From: RFQD01 sp049314515
GTDB lineage: Bacteria > Actinomycetota > Actinomycetes > Actinomycetales > Microbacteriaceae
Reading direction: 5' to 3'
Assembly: GCA_049314515.1 (NCBI GenBank)
Contig: JBMOEY010000074.1
Location: 1 to 7,306, forward strand
DNA: 7,306 bases
Below the pieces are notes generated by a model, which was not told the DNA's origin, made no database searches, and saw only the letters and a list, made by a program, of their open reading frames with translations. The position numbers were made by a program, and so were the translations under genes. This document shows positions 1 to 5,666 of this stretch, one piece after another (the stretch's first letter is position 1; the number at the start of each line of letters is the position of its first letter).

Positions 1-106
1 GGCGCAACTCGATGACAACTTGGATGCGCTGGCCGCGCCTCCTCTCACCGCCGACGAAATCGCCGCCATCGACGAGTTCGCGGTGCACGGCACCGACGGC
101 TGGTAG
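1..106 (+). CDS. Aldo/keto reductase, C-terminal end only
   Basis: The reading frame is open from base 2 and ends at the TAG at 104-106, giving 34 residues; the gene begins outside the window. The sequence runs AQLDDNLDALAAPPLTADEI and ends in DEFAVHGTDGW. This resembles the tail of NADPH-dependent aldo/keto reductases of the YghZ/MgrA (glyceraldehyde-3-phosphate reductase-like) group. There, a 'QL(E/D)DN(L/V)xAL' helix that helps form the cofactor pocket is followed by 'LTxxELxxID' and a short tail. The catalytic tetrad (Asp, Tyr, Lys, His) would lie upstream and cannot be checked, so substrate and activity are unknown. The gene converges on rsmD, with 30 bp between the two stop codons. The family call rests on the tail pattern alone. 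Confidence 0.6.
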   Translation, partial: AQLDDNLDALAAPPLTADEIAAIDEFAVHGTDGW

Positions 107-123
107 CTAGTCGCGGTCGCGGA

Positions 124-148
124 AGTCGCGACTCAGCTAGTCGCGACT
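124..148. terminator. Possible bidirectional terminator hairpin between convergent genes
   Basis: The two palindrome copies are reverse complements of each other. A transcript from either strand could therefore form a perfect 10-bp stem (124-133 with 139-148) around the 5-nt loop CAGCT. It lies at the convergent junction of the aldo/keto reductase and rsmD genes, where a shared terminator is expected. No T-run follows on either strand, so this is not a classical intrinsic terminator. U-tract-less hairpins are often proposed in high-G+C actinobacteria. Function is inferred from position only. Confidence 0.4.
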
Positions 149-152
149 CAGC
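124..152. repeat. 15-bp tandem duplication of a 10-bp palindrome at the rsmD 3' end
   Basis: AGTCGCGACTCAGC occurs at 124-137 and again at 139-152, a 14-base identity with a 15-bp period. Each copy contains the perfect palindrome AGTCGCGACT (124-133 and 139-148). A partial third copy, AGTCGCG, lies at 109-115. The second copy encodes the last four residues of RsmD (Leu-Ser-Arg-Asp, minus strand); the first copy lies just past the rsmD stop. Confidence 0.85.
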
Positions 153-718
153 CAGTGAATCGTGGTCTCGCCGTAGGCCTTCGATTTGTCGAGCGTGAGG
201 CCGGCGGGCGGCTGAGGTGCGGCTGAGCGAGTTGAGCGTTCGACGACGACTTCGGCTCCCTGCGCCAGATGCGGGGCGAGGGCGGCGAGCACGTCGTCGA
301 GTTCGGAGTCGGCCACGTCGTAGGGCGGATCAATGAACACGAGGTCGAAACTCCCGGTGTCTTCGCTGCGATCGGCGCGGCCGTTGAGAAAATGCGCGAC
401 CGAGTTGACGACCACCTGCGCGCACGCCGGCGCGAGCTTGCCGACAGAGCAGACGAGCTCGGCGTTTTTTCGAGCAATCTCGGCCGCCTTGGCGTTTCTT
501 TCGACCAGCACCACAGATGTGGCCCCGCGCGAGAGCGCCTCGAGGCCGAGCGCACCCGAGCCGGCGTACAGGTCGAGCACTCGCGCATCCGTTATCGAAT
601 CTCGGGCTTCGAGTGCGGAGAAGATTGCTTCGCGCACGCGGTCGCTCGTCGGTCTGGTTCCCGACTTGGGTACCGCGAGTTCTCGACTGCCGGCAAACCC
701 GGCGATGATGCGCGTCAC
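137..718 (-). CDS. rsmD: 16S rRNA (guanine(966)-N2)-methyltransferase RsmD
   Basis: RsmD transfers a methyl group from S-adenosylmethionine to N2 of G966 (E. coli numbering) of 16S rRNA in the assembling 30S subunit. The 193-residue protein shows the family pattern throughout: an N-terminal 'RIIAG' strand, TRPTSDRVREAIFSAL (21-36), the SAM-binding loop DLYAGSGALGLEAL (49-62), the acidic motif-II end LVER (71-74) and the catalytic DPPYD motif (130-134). The length is normal for the family. The start is GTG at 718-716, directly before the conserved N-terminus and 6 nt after a TAGGCT box, with no Shine-Dalgarno. The gene diverges from recG across 38 bp; in many relatives it instead lies next to coaD on the same strand. 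The final residues LSRD are repeated just past the stop, where the frame would continue LSRDFRDRD to a second TAG at 109-107. Confidence 0.95.
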   Translation of the reverse strand: MTRIIAGFAGSRELAVPKSGTRPTSDRVREAIFSALEARDSITDARVLDLYAGSGALGLEALSRGATSVVLVERNAKAAEIARKNAELVCSVGKLAPACAQVVVNSVAHFLNGRADRSEDTGSFDLVFIDPPYDVADSELDDVLAALAPHLAQGAEVVVERSTRSAAPQPPAGLTLDKSKAYGETTIHWLSRD

Positions 719-724
719 GGCTTT

Positions 725-730
725 AGCCTA
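725..730 (-). promoter_or_regulatory. -10 box (TAGGCT) of a leaderless rsmD promoter
   Basis: On the minus strand TAGGCT ends exactly 6 nt before the GTG start of rsmD, so transcription would begin at or next to the G of the start codon. There is no Shine-Dalgarno, which fits a leaderless mRNA. With a 17-bp spacer the -35 region falls at 748-753 (TCGAGT, a poor match), overlapping the -10 box of recG. Confidence 0.65.
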
Positions 731-744
731 GGGCGGCCGGAAAA

Positions 745-750
745 TAGACT
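745..750 (+). promoter_or_regulatory. -10 box (TAGACT) of a leaderless recG promoter
   Basis: TAGACT is followed by 6 nt (CGACCC) and then the recG ATG, the spacing expected for a transcript starting at the A of the start codon. No Shine-Dalgarno is present in the 38-bp gap. The -35 position at a 17-bp spacing is 722-727 (TTTAGC, weak), overlapping the rsmD -10 box at 725-730. Confidence 0.65.
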
Positions 751-756
751 CGACCC

Positions 757-2967
757 ATGACCGACCCGCTCGACGCCAAGCTCAGCGGCGTCGTGGGCGG
801 CAAAACCGCCACGAGTTTAGAAAAAGCGTTCGGCCTTGTCACGGTCGGGGATCTGCTCGCGCACTACCCGCGACGCTATGCACAGCGCGGCGAATTGACG
901 GCCATTGCCGATGTTCCGCTCGACGAGAACGTGACCATCGTGGCCGAGGTGCTCGACGTGCGCACTCGACCGATGCGTCAACGCAAGGGGTCGATTCTGG
1001 AGGTGCGCATCACGGATGGGCGCTCGCCCCGCGCGATGACCCTCACGTTTTTCAACCAGGCGTGGCGCGAGAAAGACTTGCGGCCGGGCGTGCGCGGCAT
1101 TTTTGCGGGCAAGGTGGGGGTCTATCGGGGGAGTTTGCAGCTCGCGCATCCGGATTATGAATTGTTTGACACGGGAGGCGATGCCGGCGAGCAGTCGGAT
1201 GCGGATGCGGCGAAGTGGGCGTTGACGCCGATTCCGCTCTACCCGGCGACCTCGACGGTGGCCTCATGGCAGATTGCCCGCACCATGCAGCTCGCGTTGC
1301 CTGTCGCTGCGGCGGTTGCCGATCCGGTGCCGGCGTCGGTGCGCGCCGAGCGGGGACTCATGCCGCTGGCCGAGTCGTTGGTGAAGGTGCACGAACCGCA
1401 GGTAGATGCCGACTGGAAGGCTGCTCGCGAGTCGTTGCGCTTTACGGAGGCGTTCATTCTTCAGGCCGCTCTGCTCCAACAGCGTGCCGCCTTGCGAGAG
1501 CGTGTCGCGCAAGCGCGACCACGCGCCGCCGGCGGGCTGGTCGATCAACTCGATGCAAACTTGCCATTCACTCTCACGCCCGACCAGCTCGCGGTGGGCG
1601 CCGAAATCGAGCACGACCTCGCCTCGACCGTGCCGATGAATCGACTGGTGCAGGGTGAGGTGGGTTCGGGCAAGACGCTCGTTGCGCTGCGTGCGATGTT
1701 GCAGGTGGCCGACAGTGGCGGGCAGGCCGTATTGCTGGCTCCGACCGAGGTGCTCGCAAGTCAACACCTGCGCTCAATCGTCAATTCCCTTGGGCCCGAC
1801 CTCGCGGCGACGCTTGTTCCGACTCTGCTGACCGGGCAGCTTCCCGTGGCGGCAAAGCGTGCTGCGCTTCTGCGCGTGGTGTCGGGTCAGGCGCGCATCG
1901 TTGTGGGAACTCACGCGTTGTTGAGTGACAAGACGGAGTTTTTCGACCTCGGTCTCATCGTCGTCGACGAACAGCACCGCTTCGGTGTCGAACAGCGAGC
2001 GGCGTTACAGGTGAAAGCGTCAAAGACGCCGCACTCACTTGTGCTGACCGCCACGCCGATTCCGCGCACGGTGGCGATGACCGTGTTTGGTGATCTTGAC
2101 GTGTCGACAATCACACATGTGCCGGCCGGTCGTCCGGGCATCACGAGCCATGCGGTGGCGCTGGATGAGCATCCGACCTGGATTAATCGGGTGTGGGAGC
2201 GCGTGGGAGAAGAGATCGCGCAGGGCCGACAGGCGTTTGTTGTGTGTCCGGCGATTGACGCAGCCGAGGTGGAAGAGGATTCGGCGATGCTGGAGCTCGA
2301 CTTGGATGAGCCGGTGCACGCGGATGCGGACGTCACCGAGATGGCGCCACCGGAGCGCGCGTCGGTTGCGGCGGTGACGGCCGCGCTGGTGTCGCATCCG
2401 GTGCTCGGTGGCAAGAGGATTGAGTCGTTGCACGGGCGCATGTCGGCAGATGAGAAGGACCGCGTCATGCGTGCGTTTGCCGCGGGCGAGATTGACATCG
2501 TCGTCGCGACCACGGTGATTGAGGTGGGAGTCGACGTGCCCAATGCGTCGACGATGGTGGTGATGGATGCCGACCGCTTCGGCGTCTCGCAACTGCACCA
2601 ATTGCGTGGGCGTGTGGGCCGTGGTTCGGTGCCGGGTCTCGCGTTGTTTGTCACGCACGCGGTCGAGGGCTCACTCGCTCGGCAACGGGTCGATGCGGTG
2701 GCGGCGACAACTGATGGGTTTGAGCTCTCTCGCGTTGATCTCGAGTTGCGTGCCGAGGGCGACGTGCTCGGTAGTTCGCAGTCGGGCGGGCGCAGTTCCC
2801 TCCGTCTGTTGCGCGCCGCGCGAGACGGCGACGTGATCGCCGACGCTCGGTCAGCCGCCGAGTCGATCCTCGCTGTTGACCCCGCACTCGCCGAGCACGA
2901 AGCCCTCAAGTTTGCGTTGCGGCGGCGCTTGTCTGCGAGCGAAAGAGAGTACCTCAATAAGGGGTAA
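757..2967 (+). CDS. recG: ATP-dependent DNA helicase RecG
   Basis: RecG is a superfamily 2 helicase that reverses stalled replication forks and migrates Holliday and other branched junctions. The 736-residue protein has the expected order. An N-terminal helical and OB-fold 'wedge' region covers roughly 1-200 (HYPRRYAQRG at 36-45). The helicase core contains motif I QGEVGSGKT (299-307), a motif Ia-like LLAPTEVLA (326-334), motif II DEQH (404-407), motif III TATPIPRT (431-438), 'ATTVIEVGVDVPNAS' (584-598) and motif VI HQLRGRVGRG (614-623). Motif II is the DEQH variant typical of RecG. The C-terminal RecG wedge-interaction segment (about 660-736) is intact. An acidic stretch (about 506-532, e.g. 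DLDEPVHADAD) lies between the two RecA-like lobes. The start at ATG 757 fits both the N-terminus and the leaderless -10 spacing. The stop is 18 bp before coaD. Confidence 0.97.
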   Translation: MTDPLDAKLSGVVGGKTATSLEKAFGLVTVGDLLAHYPRRYAQRGELTAIADVPLDENVTIVAEVLDVRTRPMRQRKGSILEVRITDGRSPRAMTLTFFNQAWREKDLRPGVRGIFAGKVGVYRGSLQLAHPDYELFDTGGDAGEQSDADAAKWALTPIPLYPATSTVASWQIARTMQLALPVAAAVADPVPASVRAERGLMPLAESLVKVHEPQVDADWKAARESLRFTEAFILQAALLQQRAALRERVAQARPRAAGGLVDQLDANLPFTLTPDQLAVGAEIEHDLASTVPMNRLVQGEVGSGKTLVALRAMLQVADSGGQAVLLAPTEVLASQHLRSIVNSLGPDLAATLVPTLLTGQLPVAAKRAALLRVVSGQARIVVGTHALLSDKTEFFDLGLIVVDEQHRFGVEQRAALQVKASKTPHSLVLTATPIPRTVAMTVFGDLDVSTITHVPAGRPGITSHAVALDEHPTWINRVWERVGEEIAQGRQAFVVCPAIDAAEVEEDSAMLELDLDEPVHADADVTEMAPPERASVAAVTAALVSHPVLGGKRIESLHGRMSADEKDRVMRAFAAGEIDIVVATTVIEVGVDVPNASTMVVMDADRFGVSQLHQLRGRVGRGSVPGLALFVTHAVEGSLARQRVDAVAATTDGFELSRVDLELRAEGDVLGSSQSGGRSSLRLLRAARDGDVIADARSAAESILAVDPALAEHEALKFALRRRLSASEREYLNKG

Positions 2968-2973
2968 CTTCCG

Positions 2974-2979
2974 TAGGCT
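2974..2979 (+). promoter_or_regulatory. -10 box (TAGGCT) of a leaderless coaD promoter
   Basis: TAGGCT lies in the 18-bp recG-coaD gap and ends exactly 6 nt before the coaD ATG. It is identical to the rsmD box and has the same spacing. No convincing -35 element or Shine-Dalgarno is visible. It would let coaD be transcribed independently of recG. Confidence 0.6.
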
Positions 2980-2985
2980 GAAGTC

Positions 2986-3471
2986 ATGCGCACCACTGCT
3001 GTTGTTCCTGGCTCGTTTGACCCCATCACTCTCGGTCATCTCGATGTCATTGCGCGCGCGGTGAAGCTCTTCGATGAGGTGCACGTCGTGGTCGTGCACA
3101 ACCCCGGCAAAACGGCCCTTCTGCCGATTGCCGAGCGCGTGACACTTATCGAGCGGGCGCTGGCCGAAGCCGGTATCACCGGAAACATTGTCGTGACACA
3201 GTGGAGCATTGGGTTGCTCGTTGATTACTGCACGGAGGTGGGCGCATCCGTGTTGGTGAAGGGTCTGCGCACGCCCAACGATGTCACCTATGAAACCCCG
3301 ATGGCCGTGGTGAACCGCAACCTGACGGGTATCGAAACGCTGTTCATGTTGCCCGACCCCGGTCAGGCGCACGTGTCGAGTTCGCTTGTGCGGCAGGTTT
3401 CGTCACTCGGCGGAGACGTTCGACCGTACGTTCCGCACGTGGTGGCCGAGTACCTGCAGGGTACGAGCTAA
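2986..3471 (+). CDS. coaD: Phosphopantetheine adenylyltransferase CoaD
   Basis: CoaD catalyses the fourth step of coenzyme A synthesis: 4'-phosphopantetheine plus ATP gives dephospho-CoA plus pyrophosphate, in the cytosol. The 161-residue protein has the usual family length. Visible motifs are the nucleotidyltransferase start PGSFDPITLGH (8-18) with the (T/H)xGH element as T15-L-G-H18, a conserved lysine at K42, the substrate loop VKGLRTPNDVTYE (91-103), NRNLTG (110-115), and the ATP-binding SSSLVRQV (131-138) followed by LGGDV. The ATG at 2986 gives the canonical short N-terminus before the first beta strand. It has its own candidate leaderless promoter, and the next gene begins 3 bp after its stop, suggesting co-transcription with the RraA-like gene. 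Confidence 0.96.
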   Translation: MRTTAVVPGSFDPITLGHLDVIARAVKLFDEVHVVVVHNPGKTALLPIAERVTLIERALAEAGITGNIVVTQWSIGLLVDYCTEVGASVLVKGLRTPNDVTYETPMAVVNRNLTGIETLFMLPDPGQAHVSSSLVRQVSSLGGDVRPYVPHVVAEYLQGTS

Positions 3472-3474
3472 ACC

Positions 3475-4173
3475 ATGGCATTGCCGGCTTCGGCGCCGAT
3501 TCCCTCGACCGCCGCCGTCTTTGACGCGAGCCTGCGCGTGGACGTGCTCGTTCGAGTGAGCCCCAGCGTCATCACGGCACCATTGATTGCGGATGCGCAC
3601 CTCACCGGCCCGGCCATCACCGTGACCCACCGCGGAAGCGTGGATGTCTTTCTCGCCGCCATTGACTCAGCCCAGCCTGGCGATGTGCTCGTCATCGACA
3701 ACGGCGGACGCCTCGACCAGGCGTGTATCGGCGATCTCGTCGTTCTCGAGGCGAAGAAAGCCGGTTTGGCGGGAATCGTCGTGTGGGGGTTGCATCGCGA
3801 TACCGCGCAGCTACGCGAATTGGGTTTGCCCATCTGGAGCATGGGAGCGAGCCCGGCCGGGCCCACCACGGCGGAAGGAAAGCCCGAACTCGCGGACACG
3901 ATTTCGTTTGGCACATTCGAGGTGACGCGAGGCGACATCGTCGTTGCCGATACCGATGGCGTGATGTTTGTGACGGCTGACGATTGGCCGTGGGTGTCGA
4001 AGGTTGCTCTCGAGATCATCGAGACCGAAGTGCGCCAGGCAAACCTCATGGCCGCAGGTACGTCGCTTCGCGAACAGGTGGACTTTGGCACATACTTCGC
4101 CGCGGTGAGTGCGGGTGAGGACATCACGTTTCGGGAACACCTGCGTGCGCGAAACGCCGAAATCGAAGAGTAA
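3475..4173 (+). CDS. RraA-family protein (HMG/CHA aldolase-like fold)
   Basis: This 232-residue protein carries the RraA core: ALIADAHLTGPA-like N-terminal strand region, QPGDVLVID (67-75), NGGRLDQACIGD (76-87), KKAGLAGIVVWG (94-105), LHRDT (106-110) and LGLPIWSMG (116-124). The family includes E. coli RraA, an RNase E inhibitor, and class II pyruvate aldolases acting on 4-hydroxy-4-methyl-2-oxoglutarate or 4-carboxy-4-hydroxy-2-oxoadipate. The aldolase motif D-X20-R-D is present as D87, R108 and D109, so a metal-dependent aldolase or decarboxylase is plausible. The acidic residue usually found three positions after the Asp is Gln (Q112). Many database entries call such proteins demethylmenaquinone methyltransferase, which the motifs do not support. 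The C-terminal extension (about 165-232) is longer than in E. coli RraA. The ATG is 3 bp after the coaD stop with no clear Shine-Dalgarno, so translation is probably coupled. Substrate unknown. Confidence 0.85.
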   Translation: MALPASAPIPSTAAVFDASLRVDVLVRVSPSVITAPLIADAHLTGPAITVTHRGSVDVFLAAIDSAQPGDVLVIDNGGRLDQACIGDLVVLEAKKAGLAGIVVWGLHRDTAQLRELGLPIWSMGASPAGPTTAEGKPELADTISFGTFEVTRGDIVVADTDGVMFVTADDWPWVSKVALEIIETEVRQANLMAAGTSLREQVDFGTYFAAVSAGEDITFREHLRARNAEIEE

Positions 4174-4183
4174 GGCGTGAGCC

Positions 4184-4189
4184 TAAACT
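4184..4189 (+). promoter_or_regulatory. -10 box (TAAACT) of a leaderless yceD promoter
   Basis: TAAACT ends 6 nt before the GTG start of yceD, in the 22-bp gap after the RraA-like gene. Geometry is identical to the rsmD, recG and coaD boxes. No Shine-Dalgarno precedes the GTG and no good -35 is visible. It suggests the ribosomal-protein cluster has its own promoter, separate from coaD. Confidence 0.6.
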
Positions 4190-4195
4190 GAACGA

Positions 4196-4732
4196 GTGGC
4201 GAAATTCCAAAAGACTCCGTTCACGGTGCCGGTTCACGACCTGATTCATCGTCCCGGTGAGGAACGACCCCTCGAGCGCGACATTGAGTTGCCCGAGCGC
4301 TGGGGTGAGGGTCTTGCCTGGGTTCCCGAGGGCGGGATCATCCACGTCGACGGCCGATTTGAGTCGATTCACGAGGGCATTTTGGCCACGGCAGATGTCA
4401 CGACGACCGCTGAAGCGGAATGCGGGCGATGCCTCGAGCCGTTCATGCTCCCGCTCGAAGTCGAAATCCAAGAACTTTTCGCGTATTCTCTTGACGAAGC
4501 ATTTGATTATGAGGTTCACGATGACCACGTGGATCTTGAACCTCTCATCAGGGATGCGGTGGTGCTCGCACTTCCGTTCCAACCGGTGTGTCAGCCTGAC
4601 TGTCGTGGCCTCAACCCAGAGACCGGCACGAAGCGCACGGATTCATCGGGCGACGATGACGTTCGGCTCGACCCTCGCTGGGCTGCGCTGAGTGAGTTCA
4701 GCGCTTCCGACACAACGGATGAGCCCGTCTAG
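4196..4732 (+). CDS. yceD: YceD/DUF177 family protein, 50S assembly factor
   Basis: This is a 178-residue DUF177 (YceD) protein. The family is linked to 23S rRNA accumulation and bL32 incorporation, and its gene is nearly always next to rpmF, as here. Visible family features are the N-terminal 'VPVHDLIHRPGE' (11-22), the ECGRCLEPF block (75-83), the acidic VDLEPLIRDAVVLALP (112-127) and PVCQPDCRGL (130-139). The four-cysteine pattern of many relatives would continue 'CPxC' after this. Here those positions are N140 and T143 (NPET), so only C76, C79, C132 and C136 remain. The start is GTG at 4196, 6 nt after a TAAACT box. The tail after residue 145 is acidic and Ser/Thr-rich. The stop codon TAG forms the first half of the candidate rpmF -10 box. 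Confidence 0.9.
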   Translation: MAKFQKTPFTVPVHDLIHRPGEERPLERDIELPERWGEGLAWVPEGGIIHVDGRFESIHEGILATADVTTTAEAECGRCLEPFMLPLEVEIQELFAYSLDEAFDYEVHDDHVDLEPLIRDAVVLALPFQPVCQPDCRGLNPETGTKRTDSSGDDDVRLDPRWAALSEFSASDTTDEPV

Positions 4733-4735
4733 GCT
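4730..4735 (+). promoter_or_regulatory. -10 box (TAGGCT) for rpmF, overlapping the yceD stop
   Basis: TAGGCT here is made from the yceD stop codon TAG (4730-4732) plus GCT. By the spacing seen at the other four boxes, transcription would start near 4742 and leave a leader of about 22 nt before the rpmF ATG. A weak -35-like CCGACA lies at 4707-4712 with a 17-bp spacer. TAG followed by GCT could also occur by chance. Confidence 0.45.
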
Positions 4736-4750
4736 CAAAGATTTAGACAG

Positions 4751-4760
4751 AGAAGAGAAG
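4751..4760 (+). promoter_or_regulatory. Purine-rich ribosome binding site of rpmF
   Basis: AGAAGAGAAG lies 3 nt before the ATG at 4764. It is a partial Shine-Dalgarno match and favours this ATG over the upstream in-frame ATG at 4692, which lies inside yceD. Confidence 0.55.
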
Positions 4761-4763
4761 ATC

Positions 4764-4970
4764 ATGGCTGTTCCGAAGCGCAAAATGTCGCGTGCGTCAA
4801 CTCGCATGCGTCGTGCACAGTGGAAGGCCGACGTGCCACCGCTGGTGAAGTCGGTCGACGCAAGCGGCAAGGTCACCTACAGCCTTCCGCACCGCGCGAA
4901 GGTGGTCGAAGACTCGGCCGGCACCGCGTTGTTCATGGAATACAAGGGCCGCAAGGTCGCCGACGTCTAA
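4764..4970 (+). CDS. rpmF: Large ribosomal subunit protein bL32
   Basis: The 68-residue product begins with the family signature MAVPKRKMSRASTRMRRAQW, is strongly basic at the N-terminus and ends KGRKVADV. bL32 is a 50S protein that binds 23S rRNA near the peptidyl-transferase side. This is the cysteine-free ('C-minus') form: no CxxC pairs and no zinc ribbon, which is common in actinobacteria. A longer in-frame reading from 4692 is possible, but the family N-terminus and the purine-rich site before 4764 fix the start. The gene follows yceD by 31 bp, and rnc begins 1 bp after its stop. Confidence 0.97.
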   Translation: MAVPKRKMSRASTRMRRAQWKADVPPLVKSVDASGKVTYSLPHRAKVVEDSAGTALFMEYKGRKVADV

Positions 4971-4971
4971 C

Positions 4972-5658
4972 GTGAGCGATGACCTCATCGCCACTCTGGG
5001 AGTCGCCATCCGTGATGACCTCCTCGAGCTCGCCCTCACGCATCGTTCCTACGCGTACGAGCATGGGGGCATTGCTCATTACGAGCGACTCGAATTCTTG
5101 GGCGACAGCGTGCTCGGTCAGGCTGTCACGGTGTGGTTGTACAACGAGTTTCCGGAGCTGTCCGAAGGCGATCTCGCGCGTCGGCGCGCGGCCGTGGTGT
5201 CAGAGGATGCGCTCGCCGAAGTTGCCCGTTCCATCAACCTGGGGCCGCACATCCGGCTAGGTCGAGGGGAGGCACTGCAGGGCGGTGCCGAGAAACCGTC
5301 GATCCTTTCGGACACGGTCGAAGCCTTAATCGGCGCCACTTTTGTTTCGGCGGGTCCGGCCGCGGCCGACGAGTTGGTCTTGCGCCTCGTGCGCCCACTG
5401 CTCGATGACCCCGACCGGTTCGGCGTGCATCACGACCCCAAAACGAGTTTGCAAGAGATCGCTGCTCGACTCGGTGTCACCGCGCCGGCGTACGTGATTA
5501 GTGGCGAGGGCCCCGATCATGCGCGCGTGTTCACGGCGACCGTGACGATTGCCGACGTGGTCGAAACGGGGCGCGGAACGAGTCGCCGCAACGCCGAGAT
5601 TGCCGCGGCCGGGGCCGCGCTGCGGGTTCTGTTGCAACGCGAATCCGAAACGCAGTAG
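4972..5658 (+). CDS. rnc: Ribonuclease III
   Basis: RNase III cleaves double-stranded RNA and releases the 16S and 23S precursors from the rRNA primary transcript. The 228-residue protein has an N-terminal nuclease domain (about 5-150) with the signature ERLEFLGDSVL (38-48), and a dsRNA-binding domain (about 155-222) starting at DPKTSLQE and including GTSRRNAEIAAAGAAL. The metal-binding catalytic residues are E41, D45, D114 and E117, at the same numbers as in the E. coli enzyme. The start is GTG at 4972, one base after the rpmF stop, with no Shine-Dalgarno, so translation probably depends on ribosomes finishing rpmF. The pairing with yceD and rpmF upstream is a common rRNA-maturation cluster. 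Confidence 0.97.
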   Translation: MSDDLIATLGVAIRDDLLELALTHRSYAYEHGGIAHYERLEFLGDSVLGQAVTVWLYNEFPELSEGDLARRRAAVVSEDALAEVARSINLGPHIRLGRGEALQGGAEKPSILSDTVEALIGATFVSAGPAAADELVLRLVRPLLDDPDRFGVHHDPKTSLQEIAARLGVTAPAYVISGEGPDHARVFTATVTIADVVETGRGTSRRNAEIAAAGAALRVLLQRESETQ

Positions 5659-5661
5659 AGG
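5657..5661 (+). promoter_or_regulatory. Shine-Dalgarno of mutM
   Basis: AGAGG lies 5 nt before the mutM ATG and overlaps the rnc stop codon (TAG, 5656-5658). This implies co-transcription and normal leadered initiation for mutM, unlike the leaderless genes upstream. Confidence 0.6.
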
Positions 5662-5666
5662 CGCGC

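Noticed and set aside
1911..3029. Long open frame on the minus strand (372 codons) opposite the 3' half of recG
   Set aside because: It lies almost wholly antisense to intact recG and shows Ser/Thr/Arg-rich low-complexity composition typical of antisense frames in high-G+C DNA. No domain is recognisable.
4692..4763. Longer rpmF start at the in-frame ATG 4692
   Set aside because: It would add 24 residues overlapping yceD in front of the family's fixed MAVPKRK start. The purine-rich ribosome site lies just before 4764.
5656..5661. TAGAGG before mutM as another leaderless -10 box
   Set aside because: It ends in GG rather than the CT shared by the other boxes, and its AGAGG is better explained as a Shine-Dalgarno 5 nt before the ATG.
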